DNA from: Larix sibirica
Lineage: Eukaryota; Streptophyta; Pinopsida; Pinales; Pinaceae
NCBI GenBank assembly: GCA_004151065.3
Contig: NWUY0300014873.1
Span: forward strand, 39,283-62,014
DNA length: 22,732 nt
Direction of reading: 5' to 3'
Shown here: in pieces, positions 1 to 9,637 of the stretch
How the letters are laid out: each line of letters begins with the position of its first letter
Numbering within the stretch: position 1 is the first letter of the stretch
The notes under the pieces: model-generated
Told to the model about the DNA's origin: nothing
What the model saw: only the letters and a program-made list of their open reading frames with translations
The model's database searches: none
Position numbers and translations under genes: made by a program

Positions 1-207
1 TTATTATTTAGTAATTCTACCTTTTTATAATAATTATTGTTTTGAACACGAGACCTTCCATTTACAATGTCTCATCACAATTACTTATTAGCAATTGATT
101 TAACCCCGCTGAGCAATTTACTTTAATTTAATTTAATTTTCCTTTATTTTACTCTAATTTAATAAATATTATTATTTAGTAATTCTACCTTTTTATAATA
201 ATAATTA
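1..207. repeat. Direct repeat spaced 168 bp in AT-rich DNA
   Basis: A block of about 33 bases beginning TTATTATTTAGTAATTC at position 1 recurs at 169-201, and both copies run into ATAAT-rich sequence. The first copy starts at the window edge, so the repeat may extend further left. The DNA between and around the copies is AT-rich and non-coding. The type of repeat cannot be told from two copies. Confidence 0.7.
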
Positions 208-706
208 TTATGAAAATATAAATTAATATTAAATAATATAAACTCACTACACAGCTTAAAGGATTATGGAGAAATAAAATTGTATTTTGGTATCAACTAT
301 TAAATAAAGTTTAAATTTAAAAATTTATGTAAGGGAACAAAGCTAGTTGCTTAACTTAAAACCATTAACATGTACCTTGACCATGAGGTCATTCGTAAGC
401 AGCCAAACAATAGAATTGTGATGCCATTTTTAGGGGATAAGAATTGTGCATACCAATGTAAATACTCACAGCCAAGAATGGTTATGTAGACTTCAAAGAA
501 TACATGTTGTCATGACTCACGAATTTAAAAGACTACCTAGTTAAAATAAATACCTAGTTAACATACGAATTTAAAAGAATACTTGTTTCCCTAATGACCA
601 AATAGGAATTGAACCTAATTCTTCACTCAAGCTTCTCAAGTTTTCAAGCAGTGACAAGTTCAGAACAAATCCGTACCATAAAAGAATATTTGGTTAAAAC
701 ACGAAT
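208..706. other. AT-rich intergenic DNA, 3' side of the ERF pseudogene
   Basis: I see no coding frame here on either strand. The short string CGAATTTAAAAGA occurs twice (around 520 and 566), a minor local duplication. The stretch would hold the 3' untranslated region of the minus-strand ERF pseudogene, but I cannot point to a polyadenylation site. Confidence 0.5.
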
Positions 707-1156
707 TTAGGGTTGCCCCATTCTAAACATTTTCATGAAATTGAAACGAACAGGAGTGGAAACGACCAAATTAATTGGAAATGTTATTACATTTTTGGTA
801 GTTACATGACCTACTTCGCTCGATACAGTCTGTAAATTGAAAGCGAGGGAAAGGTGAAAGTTAACTAGAGCCCTGGTTCCTCAGATTCTAAAGCCAACAT
901 GGTCATATGCGAGAGAGGCCTCTTCAGCGTTATTAAAAGTGCCCAACCAAACTATGGCCCCCTTCTTGGCGGGATATCTGATTTTTGCTGTGAATTTTCC
1001 CCACGGCCTATGCAGACTCCTCTATAGTGGGAGACATCTCTCCAGAAACATATTCTTATCTCTGTCGTTGGCCCGTTTGTCTAAGAGGCACTCTAAGGAA
1101 TCAGCTAAAACCTTACAGTCATAGTTATTTAGCAGGGTTTCTAAAAGTTGATCCAT
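707..1156 (-). pseudogene. AP2/ERF-domain transcription factor, broken
   Basis: Read on the minus strand from ATG at 1156-1154, a leader of about 39 codons (MDQLLETLLNNYD...) leads into an AP2/ERF DNA-binding domain. Visible pieces are HYRGV (1015-1029), [39 protein letters not shown] and GTRALVNF. In ERF proteins this fold binds GCC-box DNA and acts in the nucleus. The WLGTF core and the AEEAA-LAYD helix are well kept, while the usual D after EIR is Y here. Lesions: HYRGV is displaced in frame by two compensating indels (about 1007-1014 and 1027-1035), which leaves an in-frame TAG at 1024-1022. A TGA at 883-881 also replaces an expected Arg, as a CGA-to-TGA change would. Beyond the domain about 45 codons run to TAA at 709-707. 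The total of about 150 codons suits a small intronless ERF. The subgroup cannot be assigned. Confidence 0.88.
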
Positions 1157-1594
1157 TTATGGTGAAGCCGAGAGTTGAATGTGGTGTGCATGTGCCTTAA
1201 AATTGTGACCTCGGTAGCAAAACCACTTCAACAGCGATTCAAACTGGCAGATGTCCATTCATCCCCAAATTTATATTTTAAACAATATGAATTGATGAGA
1301 TAGCCAGAATTAGCATGGAAGTAAGCTTCTTAGCGACGCTCGTATGTGAAATTTGTGGATTTGTTTGGGGCCTTGAAATAAAGTAAAACAAAAAGCATGA
1401 TATATAGGTAAATGAAATTCGAACTGCTAAAACCCTCTTCACCCCAAAAAAAAAATCGTATTATGTATTGGAACTGCTCAACTCAGTGAAGGAGAAATTA
1501 TTTTCCAATTAATTCTAAAAATTGTCCATCGTAAACACGCACTTTGTTATACAAATTTGTTCAGTGGTGGATTAAAGAAAAAAATAGTAGCTTA
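1157..1594. other. Spacer between the ERF and peroxidase pseudogenes
   Basis: This stretch lies upstream of the ERF pseudogene start and downstream of the peroxidase remnant. I found no convincing coding frame and no clear TATA box for the ERF gene. A run of A occurs at about 1446-1455. Confidence 0.4.
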
Positions 1595-2080
1595 CCTTGG
1601 CATTTCGGGCAAGAATGCTATTGACCATCGTTTTCACAGATGTTGGAATAAACTGCATGCTAGCCTTGAGGATTCGAACAATTGCTGAACAAATTGCAAT
1701 TCCCAATTCCATTAGTATGCCCGCACCCCTCCTGCACCAGTATAAGATCAATACCTAACTTATTAAACCTAGTGACATAATTGCTAAATACAATGCAAAA
1801 TTAAACTTAAGCAAATCATTAAACATATTGCATTCTAAATGTATATCTATAGATTTCAACGTATCGGATAGAATAGCTAAGTCTTTAACGATGAGTCCTT
1901 CGTTGGAAAAATAGGCTTTAAGCTCGGAGAAGTTAAAAAAGGGAGCAGGGATGTGGCTCAAAACCAGGTTTGCATTGGATATCCTTCCGTCCCAGCGACC
2001 TGTTTTCACTTGCCAGAAATGTCCTTTACTTTGCATACATATTGCCAACAGCCATATTGCCAACAATTCCAATTTCAATA
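1595..2080 (-). pseudogene. Class III peroxidase, last two exons, broken
   Basis: Minus-strand exon 2080-1865 contains FWQVKTGRWDGRISNANL, then IPAPFFNFSELKAYFSNEG and VKDLAILS. This is the block just ahead of the proximal haem-ligand histidine in secreted plant peroxidases (usual form TGRRDGR...LPSPF...FxxKGL..DLVVLSG). After a 133-nt gap, 1731 downward reads GHTNGIGNCNLFSN, matching the GGHTIG...C haem-ligand segment that normally follows directly. The gap sits where peroxidases have a conserved intron and ends in GTGCAG; its donor reads ATACGT where GTACGT would be expected. Lesions: the segment before FWQVKTGR is scrambled around a duplicated GTTGGCAATATG, a TAG follows NLFSN...PQG, and the 3' end is unreadable. 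Upstream exons (distal His, first Cys residues) are not found in 2080-2500. Family assignment is firm; the exon 4 end point is approximate. Confidence 0.8.
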
Positions 2081-2496
2081 CTGTAAACACCCTAACCCCG
2101 TGATGAGAGGTGGGGCGAGTGGAGGAGGGTTTGGGTAAATCGACGCACGGAACAAAACTTCCTGAACAATTCAGGAAGAATCGCACCATTCAAATTCGAA
2201 CTCAACGTCACGTTAAAGATAAGACGTGGCAGATTTTGGAGCAATGGTGTGAATGGAGGAGGGTTCCACGTGCTTACCCAAACAATCTACAGACGAAATG
2301 ACTTCCTTCGTCGGACGATTCATCCAATGGCCAATAACCCATAAAAACTAAAATTTGGAGAGTGTTTCTCACTTGTAGAAATGCCTTACTGCGTAAAAAT
2401 CATTGTGCGGTCATAGCCATTATGCAAATTCGTCATAGTTCTACATTGTATTCCTTGCGTGGATTTGATCTATGAGGAGATTCGAACAACCCACTT
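2081..2496. other. Non-coding DNA upstream of the peroxidase remnant
   Basis: The base just above 2080 reads TTTACAG on the minus strand, a plausible intron acceptor. No earlier peroxidase exon can be recognised in the rest. The short frames here look fortuitous. Confidence 0.4.
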
Positions 2497-2619
2497 CCAT
2501 GTGGAATTAATTCTTTTATGTTTGGAATCAATATAAAAGAATTAAATCCACATGGAAAGGGTATTAATTCTTTTATGTTTGGCATCAGTATAAAAGAATT
2601 AATTCCACATGGAAAGGGT
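2497..2619. repeat. Duplicated 23-bp inverted repeat, MITE-like hairpin
   Basis: CCATGTGGAATTAATTCTTT (arm 2497-2519) is the reverse complement, with one mismatch, of 2533-2555, separated by 13 bases. The inner part is then repeated in tandem with a 57-bp period (2506-2562 and 2563-2619), giving a further matching arm at 2590-2612. Each unit can fold as a long hairpin, as the ends of small MITE-type elements do. No flanking target duplication was identified. Confidence 0.75.
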
Positions 2620-3149
2620 AATAAATAACTATGGCTTATATTAAAAATCCATCTCTTTGCATAGAAAGAAAAAGGATATAAGTGGGTAATGGTGCATTGT
2701 TTGATTTGTTGGAAAAAACAAATGTGGCTAGAATAATTTAAACACCAATAACATAAGGGAAATTGGGAAACTAAATGGCATAGATGGCATGTTTGGCAAT
2801 TTGATTAATTTCTAAAAAGGGTAAATAGTGTTTTTAATAATAAAAAACATGTATATTTAAGAGATTTCGAAGTATAGTTGAAGCTTTGGAAAATAAGTGA
2901 ATAATTGAAAGTCTGAGAATATAACTTTGCATTCAACTTTGGCATAGAGTTAATTGTATTGCTATCAAAATGATAATACCCTTGCTCAAAAGCTTTGCAG
3001 TAAAGAGAGTCATTTGAAGAAATCACTCTTAAATGCTAAGAGCTAATTGTATCAAGCATCAATTAAAAAAAAAAACATTTTTTGGGTGGTGAATGAGTTT
3101 TAGACCTATCCTAAAATTCGAATAAGGGGGTCTAATGACATTTTTTCAG
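2620..3149. other. AT-rich intergenic DNA
   Basis: No coding frame or RNA gene is recognisable. Short minus-strand frames in this stretch are low-complexity and unsupported. Confidence 0.4.
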
Positions 3150-3277
3150 TAGAATTTGTAATTTGTCATTTTTTCTATAGAATTTGTAATTTGTCATTTT
3201 TTTCATAGAATTTGTAATTTTTTCTATAGAATTTGCAATTTGTCATTTTTGCGTAGAATTTGTAATTTGTCATTTAA
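3150..3277. repeat. Tandem repeat, about 28-bp unit, five copies
   Basis: The unit TAGAATTTGTAATTTGTCAT plus a T-rich tail starts at 3150, 3178, 3206, 3227 and 3254, so the spacings are 28, 28, 21 and 27. The third copy lacks the TTTGTCA portion. This is a minisatellite with no evident coding role. Confidence 0.88.
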
Positions 3278-3571
3278 ACACAAAATACACACATAAATGC
3301 TAATGGTGATTGTGACAAAGCCATTGAGTAACAAATTGTAAATCATTTCTTTGAATCAAGAGTTGCTTTTGGTGTGCCATTAAATTGTACAAAAGGCCTA
3401 CCTAATTTTTGAATAAGGAGTTCATCATCAATCAAAGTGTCAAATCATTGTAGAATCACACTGTAGGGTGTATGATCAGTAGTACTTGACATCCTAAATT
3501 TGACATAAAATCAAGCGAGTGAGTACAAGCAAGCATGACAGAAGTTAGTGTGACAAAATTGGAAATAAAAA

Positions 3572-4344
3572 ATGGGTGAAGGAGGAAAGTGTTTGCAAAA
3601 TTCTCATCAAGAAATCAAAGAGCTACATGACAACTTACAAGATTTGGATAATTTGGTTCATAATCTTCAAAATAAATTTGAATGGAAGGACCGATTGAAT
3701 GAAGCACTTTTAACAAAATTAATTGAAACGAGGAGTAAATTGAGAACATGGTTGATGCATTTTGTGACACCAATGACCTCATACAAATGATGGATGTTAC
3801 TTGTGACACCAATCACCCAGTACAACTAGGTGATATATATACAAAAAATGATATGATTGATGATTACTTAAATGGACATGAGAAGGAATCATTCATAAAT
3901 AGTGAATTGATGAAGGGTATTTTTGAATATGGGTTGCAAGAAGAAGCAAGGAGTGATACCAAAAGTGATATCAATAAATGTGAACTTGAATTTTCTTTTA
4001 AAGTCACAAAAGAAAATTGTCATGAATGCATGGAAGAACATCAAGTACATAATGATGTTTCCAAGCATGTCATTAGACTATGGGAATAAATTCGTGACAA
4101 CAAATATAAAGCATGACTTGGGCATGATAAGAAAGTTACCCTTCATATTCTTAACTATTCAAAACTAATCCACTTCCACAATGCAAGATTCCTCCAAGCA
4201 AATTCCACTTTACTTGTTTCAGTTCAACATCAAAATGCTAAGTGCCAACGTTCTCATCAAGTTGGTCACATGGAGAATCAATGTTTTGAGTTCCATCCTT
4301 GTCTTCATTATGAGAAGACAAATCATCTTTTAGACAAATGTTGA
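3572..4344 (+). pseudogene. Gag-like retroelement remnant with two degenerate zinc knuckles
   Basis: The frame starting at 3572 (MGEGGKCLQNSHQEIKELHD...) is rich in heptad-like Leu/Asn/Lys and may form a coiled coil. It shifts near 3750 into a second frame, 3748-4089, that is acidic and hydrophilic. After a TAA at 4087-4089 and another stop near 4114, the same frame continues to two nucleic-acid-binding knuckles: CQRSHQVGHMENQC (from 4243) and CLHYEKTNHLLDKC. Both fit the Gag CCHC spacing C-x2-C-x4-H-x4-C with the second Cys changed (Ser, Tyr). They end in TGA at 4342-4344, followed by a lysine-rich tail as in many plant Gag proteins. No protease, RT or integrase follows on this strand. The superfamily (Copia or Gypsy) is not decided. 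Confidence 0.7.
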
Positions 4345-4621
4345 AAGAAAAAGAAGGTTTAGAAAAGAACAATTCAGTGTGGTTAGAAAAGTTCTTGGTG
4401 ACAAAATGAACAACTTAATAAGTTGCATAATATTATTGTTGAGTTTAGACATAGATAAAGACATATTTACATGAAGAAATTACAAAAATGAAAAACTTCC
4501 AATCAATTAATCCAAATGATAATTTTGGGCATGACTATGACCCATTCTAAATTGGTACTCTTTTGCATCTCAAAGAGGGTAGTACATCGATGAAGAGAAA
4601 TTTATACCTCTCTAACACATT
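4345..4621 (+). other. Stretch between gag-like frame and polypurine tract
   Basis: In place of pol there are only about 280 bases. One frame reads PNDNFGHDYDPF, a stop, then IGTLLHLKEGSTSMKRNLY. I do not recognise this. It could be the Gag C-terminus or the junction of a large internal deletion. Confidence 0.35.
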
Positions 4622-5570
4622 AATGGGGGGAGTATATTGTGAAAATGGTTAGTGGTTAACCAAAACAACCATAGATATTGATCAAGCGAAACAGGTTAGT
4701 GGTCAAGCAAAATTACCAAATTAATGAAATTGATTAATGGTGAACCAAAACCTTTAGATACTTGGTATAAAATTTAGTGATTCAAGAAGAATGAAAATCT
4801 CAAGCTTGGATCTCTTCCACATTCTTCTTGGATCCCTTCCACTTTCTTCTCATATTGCACCTGATAAGGGGGGATATCAATGATGATAGTCGGGCTTCAA
4901 TTTATGAAGTCCTATCAATCCAAATTCAATCAACATTTGGGAATTCCATCATGGTAACTGGTCTCCTCAAAAGGCTAACTACAATCAAATCAATTATTCA
5001 CTAGGATGTTATGAAACACCTAACTATGTCTAAATTCAGATAGTGTTTTGATGATCCTATTTGTTCATTGATAGTGTAATGGTGATCCTATTTGTTCACC
5101 AATTATAAGGAGAATGTTTAGACATAGTAGTTGTTCACTTCTAGAATTTCTTCTATCTTTCAAAGTTCATTTTAGATGAACCATTCAACATCCAAATTGT
5201 TTTGTTTTTTGGCATATGTTCATCGAAGCTTAATTTAGAAGTTTTAGAATGAATATTGGAGATGATACTAGTTTATGCACTAGTTATTGTTGCCTTACTA
5301 GTATAGTTATTTAGGCTTGTGATTGAGGGGGGGGTAGTTAGATTGTGAGTCCATAAACAATCACAACATTCAAGATCACCTTCTTAGGAGCTGTAATATT
5401 TATCCACTAATGAGGTGTCATCCTTATCCATTGATGGGTTGTCAGTGAGATCTATATCTACAGGTGATCAGATCCATGTACTATATATTGATATGATTGG
5501 ATGAATACATGTGTTGAATATGGATTAAAACCTTTCTCACCAAGTTATTTTGTCTACTCTATTTCTTAAC
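4622..5570 (+). repeat. Candidate polypurine tract and LTR of the gag-like element
   Basis: AATGGGGGGAGTA (4622-4634) resembles a plus-strand primer for 3' LTR synthesis. TGTGAAAATGG starts at 4638, and the stretch ends CTATTTCTTAACA at 5570, giving TG...CA ends exactly where a different LTR fragment begins. No second copy was found upstream of 3572, so the LTR call rests on the ends and the polypurine tract only. Inside it, CTTGGATC-CTTCCAC-TTCTTCT occurs twice (about 4803 and 4828). Confidence 0.35.
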
Positions 5571-5696
5571 ATAACCTTCTAGTAAGCCTTCTTACAATTA
5601 TTTATTTCACACTATATCTACTTCATGTAATATAGATGGCCTCAATACAAAACAACTTATCTATCTACTTGAGGGGGTTAGGGTAAGACACTAACA
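5571..5696 (-). repeat. 3' LTR fragment of the outer Ty3/gypsy element
   Basis: TAACCTTCTAGTAAGCCTTC and the following 110 bases match 18735-18868 with scattered differences. Both copies end in CTAACA. On the minus strand this is the LTR start, TGTTAG, and it is preceded directly by a polypurine tract. The rest of the LTR (about 360 bp) is missing on the left, where unrelated sequence abuts at 5570. Confidence 0.75.
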
Positions 5697-5714
5697 TTAC
5701 CTTTCCCTTTGAAA
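5697..5714 (-). other. Polypurine tract of the outer element
   Basis: The minus strand reads CTTTCAAAGGGAAAGGTAA directly before the LTR start TGTTAG. This is the usual place and composition for the plus-strand primer of an LTR retrotransposon. Confidence 0.6.
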
Positions 5715-8310
5715 GTAGCATTCTCCTCAAGGATAGAGATGAGGAAATTGTTGAAGTATCTCTTTGGGTTCCCACATGCATCCTAGAGCTACTTATATTT
5801 CCATTATATCAAGACCTATTAAATAGCGTGTTAGTGTAGATGACGTTCTCTTTTGTCGAGGACTACCTCGAGATGCAACCAAATGGAACATTCTTTGTCC
5901 ATTTCTAGAAGGCTAGTTTGAATATGAAAATTAGTGTTGACAACTTTCTTTAAGCATGAGACATTAAAGATTTAATGAATCTTAGAGTGGCTATGGAGCT
6001 CTAATTTGTAATCCATTGGCCTAAAACATCTGAGGACCTTATAGAGGCCATAAAACTTGGGAGCAATCCTCTAGTGGTTGTTTTCCTTGACTAAGGTATG
6101 CTTATAAGGTATAGATGGAGGAACAATACATGATCCCCTTCTTTGAAATGGCGTTCAAAGTGATGTTGATCAACCTATTGCTTCATCCTATTCAAATACA
6201 TTACCATATTATCCTTGAGATAGCGGAGAATGTCAGCTCAATCTCCGAGGGTTTTATCTACCTCCTTCACCTTAGAGATTCTTGGTATGTAGGATAGAAC
6301 TAATGGGGGATTTTGGCCATAGACCACCTAAAAGGGATTCATTTGAGTTTATAAGTTCTATCCACCATTCTGCTAGAGGTAACCACTGAACCCATTGGGA
6401 TTGTCTCTCTGAATTAAGGCACCACAAATATTATTCCAATAACTTGTTGACAAAATCATTTGGCCATCACTTTGGGGGTGACAGGTCATGTTGAGATTCA
6501 GTTAAATGCCCTGAATCTGAAACAACTCTTGCCAAAATTTTCTAGTGAAATTGGGGTCACGGTCAACCATAATAGACTGTAGCATACCATTGAGTTTAAA
6601 TATATTATTTGGGAATCCTCAAGCTACCATAGAGGCCTTAAAGAGTGTTGTAGAGCACAAAAATGATCATATTTTGAAAGGTGACCAACCACAACCATGA
6701 TTACAAATTTATTGTTAGATGTTGGTAACCTCGCAATGAAGTCCATAGAAATGTCAATTCATACAACTAGTGGAGTGGGTAAAGGTTGTAGTTCACCTAG
6801 AGGTTTCACTATATCTCCCTTGTGTATTTGGAAAATGCCACACTCTCCCACAAAGGTGTGAATGTCCATTCATGCCTTCCTAGAAAAATGACCATTTGAT
6901 CCTTTTATATGTTTTCTGAAACCTTGAATGACCTACCATGGGAGATTAATGTAGTTTAGATAACACATGTGATTTCAATGTTGATTGTTTGTTTAAATAT
7001 AGATTCCATTTATAGGAAAAAAATTCATGTTTCCAAGTGTATCCCAAATATGTATGAAGTTCCACTTGAAGTTGTTGGATCATGGCAGTGATCTTGTGAT
7101 TCATTAACAATTAATTGCAAATAGATTCAACTAGTATGCTACTATGTAGGAGAGTGAAAATTGGAAACCTTCATATTCATACTTCTAAGAGATATCATCT
7201 TCTACCACATTCTCCTTTTCATTCTTATAAATTATATCATAGTCATATACCAACATTTTGATGGCCCATTTTTGTTGCTTGGGGGAAGAAATCCTTTGCT
7301 CCAAAAAGTATTTCAAGCTACAATGGTTGGTTTTAATATGGAGATGTTTCCTAAGAAGGTATGAACACTAGATATCCACAACATGTAATAGGGCCATCAT
7401 CCCTTTTTCATAAGTCGATTTTCCCAAGAACATCTCACATAGTTTTCTACTATTGAAAGCCAATGGTTGTCCCTCTTGCATGAGTATTCCTCTAGTGCCT
7501 TTAGTTGAGGCATCACATTCCAACACATAGATCTTAATGAAGTCATGCAAAGTGAGCACTAGGGTTGTACACAAATCATCCTTCAAGTCTTATAAAGCCC
7601 CTTCTGCAACATCATTCTTACCATAGCTGTGTACAAACTTTACATAATATCCAATGGGACTAAGAAAATCTATTAAGATTTTAAGATTTTAGGGGAAAGG
7701 ACAATCATTGATCACTTCAATTTTATTCGAATCCACATGCACAACATCTTGATTAACAATATGGCCTAAATATTCCACTTAAGAGACACCAAAGGAAAAA
7801 CTGGACCTATTAAGAAAGATTTGATGATTGATAAGTAGTTGTAAGTTCTAATCCACATCGGTGATGTGGGCTTGCCAAGTCTTATTATAGATCAAGATGT
7901 CAGATTGATGTTTGTCCAAGACTAATTGCATGCTAGAATGAATGGATTGAGAAGGTGTATCAAAATCCTAAATGGCCCTTTATAAAATTATTTTCCATAC
8001 AGTGGAAGCTAATGATATCTAGAGAATTGGTTGTAATTCCTTTGAAAGTGTAGTCGCCCTTCCTATTAGAAACTCATATATAACACATAGGAATCCATGG
8101 TGACAGGACCTAATCTCTGTAACCATTTAACACCCAAGACAAATATCACAACCACCAATTTCAATAGAAAACATGTGGGTTTTTAGGGAATAATCACCCA
8201 TTTGAAGCCTCACATTTGCACAATGACCACCACATTTCATAGAGACTCCATTAGCAATCATGATTTGGAATTTGTTCGCAACATGGATGTAACTATCACA
8301 TACCCAGTAG
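5715..8310 (-). pseudogene. Outer Ty3/gypsy pol: protease, RT part, RNase H, integrase, chromodomain
   Basis: Minus strand, high to low. Protease end: MIANGVSMKCGG, NVRLQMGDYSLKTHMF and IEIGGCDI (8080-8280). RT C-terminal part: SDILIYNKTWQAHI (about 7900) and YLGHIV. RNase H start: YVLECDASTKGTRGILMQEG, then STYEKGMMALLH (7368-7586). A linker NVVEDDISYKYE-like stretch follows. Integrase pieces lie at about 6960-5900, including SYWNN-region matches and HPQSDGQ. The chromodomain end MWEPKEILQQFPHLYP is followed by TGA (about 5735-5790). The catalytic N-terminal part of RT is missing between about 8000 and 7930, a large internal deletion, and the FFDD-type catalytic motif is reduced to SD. Stops and frameshifts are frequent throughout. 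The chromodomain places it among chromoviruses; the clade is uncertain. Confidence 0.85.
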
Positions 8311-8850
8311 CCTCTTTTCCACTATGGATACCATGGGGTACCCAAATATAGATATAAATTATGTCCCTGGTACCAATTCCAAATTTTCATTCTATGGAAT
8401 TTCTAGACCATTAATTTTAATAGTGGAAGTAAATGTAAATATAGCAGTTCAATAACCAAATTTACCCATTACAAATTATGCAATATTTTCTACCATGAAT
8501 GCATACATTCCATGCTTAGTAAATTCATGCACATAGACATTTCCATAAACAATAATTTAGACGAACACATAACATGATTATCATCCATGGCATTCAAACA
8601 CATTTGGAACTTATCTTTATAAATTTCCTCCAACCAACTGCAATTAAAGGATGTTCCTCCTAGCCGTAGGCACTATGTTGAAATCTTGATCTTACATTGG
8701 CAAAGTACACCCCTGAGTTGGGGCTATTAATTCACAAATTTTGAACTCCCAATTCTTTTCTCAAGCACACTCACATAATCCCTCTAGTGTAGAAACTCCC
8801 TCCACAACTATCCCCACCCCCACTTTCATCCCCCATTAGACTGCACATCA
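8311..8850. other. Unassigned stretch next to inner-element insertion
   Basis: On the minus strand part of it may be outer-element protease (VEKEATGY just before VANKFQIMIANG). Above about 8350 I recognise nothing: several short minus frames (for example VYVHEFTKHGMYAFMVENIA) match no family I know. The left border of the inner element lies at the upper end of this stretch but was not resolved. Confidence 0.35.
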
Positions 8851-8877
8851 CAAGGGATGAGACCCCCTTCTCTGCTC

Positions 8878-9546
8878 TACAATCCTTTAGGTTGTCCCCA
8901 TCCAATCCAGTGCTTCAGCACAAGCTGGCCCGGGATTCTCTGTGTCAGGATCCTAAGTTGTCCAATTTTAGGCCATGTCTTTCTCACATGGACACCAAGC
9001 CCGTTCACACCAATTTTTCCAATGTACCTCGTGTGAGAAGGTATGAAACTCAGGTTTTCTTCTCTATAATAGTTAGAGCTCAGGTCTCCTGATGGAGACT
9101 CGGATCCCCAAACCAAATGAACTATTACTGAATGATTTTCTAACAATATATATGCATGATTTGGTCTTGACAAGTGGCTTCCCCAAAATGGCAACTTTTC
9201 CCCTCTTAATCCCATATTAAGATAATTAATCATGTGCTTAATTAAAGTGACACTCAAACTATGGTTAGAGAACTTTGGGTTAAAATGGTTAATGAAGGCT
9301 AAGGCATTGGTTAAATTCAACTAGGTTTATCAACCCTTAGCCCCTCACACTTTCCCCCCACTTGTGGAATCATAGCCCCCCATCTCTTCTTTGTCCTTCT
9401 TCACTTGCATTTGTCATGGATTTTTATATTAACATTATGCACAACATTTACAATATACATGGTCTCCTAGACCATATAATTATCGCATATATCCTTTCTT
9501 TCATTACATACATATTCATGTCTTAGGATAAAAAATAGGGTGTTAC
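8878..9546 (-). repeat. 3' LTR of the inner Ty3/gypsy element
   Basis: Similarity to 16434-17009 runs from about 8910 to 9545. Shared blocks include TGTGAGAAGGTATGAAACTC, CTCTATAATAGTTAGA, GGTCTCCTAGACCATATAA and CACTTGTGGAATC. The minus-strand start AGTAACACCC is close to the common TGTAACACCC. A polypurine tract follows at 9547-9563. This copy has about 60 bases (for example 9110-9190) that are shortened in the other copy. The left border is not resolved. The minus frame through 9320-8877 (SNYYREENLSFIPSHTRY) is LTR sequence shared by both copies, not a gene. Confidence 0.85.
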
Positions 9547-9563
9547 TTTCCCATCCCCCTTAA
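9547..9563 (-). other. Polypurine tract of the inner element
   Basis: The minus strand reads TTAAGGGGGATGGGAAA immediately before the LTR start. It lies between the end of pol (9638) and the 3' LTR, the expected position. Confidence 0.7.
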
Positions 9564-9637
9564 TTTATGCACCACTCTCGGTGCATATCAACACTAGATA
9601 CATGTACAAAATTTTACAACAAAATCTTTCAAAATAA

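Noticed and set aside
939-1124. Plus-strand 61-codon frame
   Set aside because: It is the antisense of the ERF domain; the minus strand carries the recognisable protein.
1620-1740. Minus-strand frame GIAICSAIVRILKASMQ ending in AAG|GTAAGC, looking like an exon with a donor site
   Set aside because: The neighbouring frame reads GHTNGIGNCNLFSN, a known peroxidase segment, so this frame is a shadow. The donor-like GTAAGC may be fortuitous.
4855-4880. GATAAGGGGGGATATC as a second polypurine tract
   Set aside because: It lies inside the candidate LTR and no TG start pairs with another copy.
5320-5335. G run as a possible polypurine tract
   Set aside because: No LTR start or retroelement frame adjoins it, and a better candidate lies at 4622.
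8877-9320. Minus-strand 147-codon frame, partly repeated at 16654-16433
   Set aside because: Its similarity to the second copy is explained by both being LTRs, and it has no protein-family resemblance.
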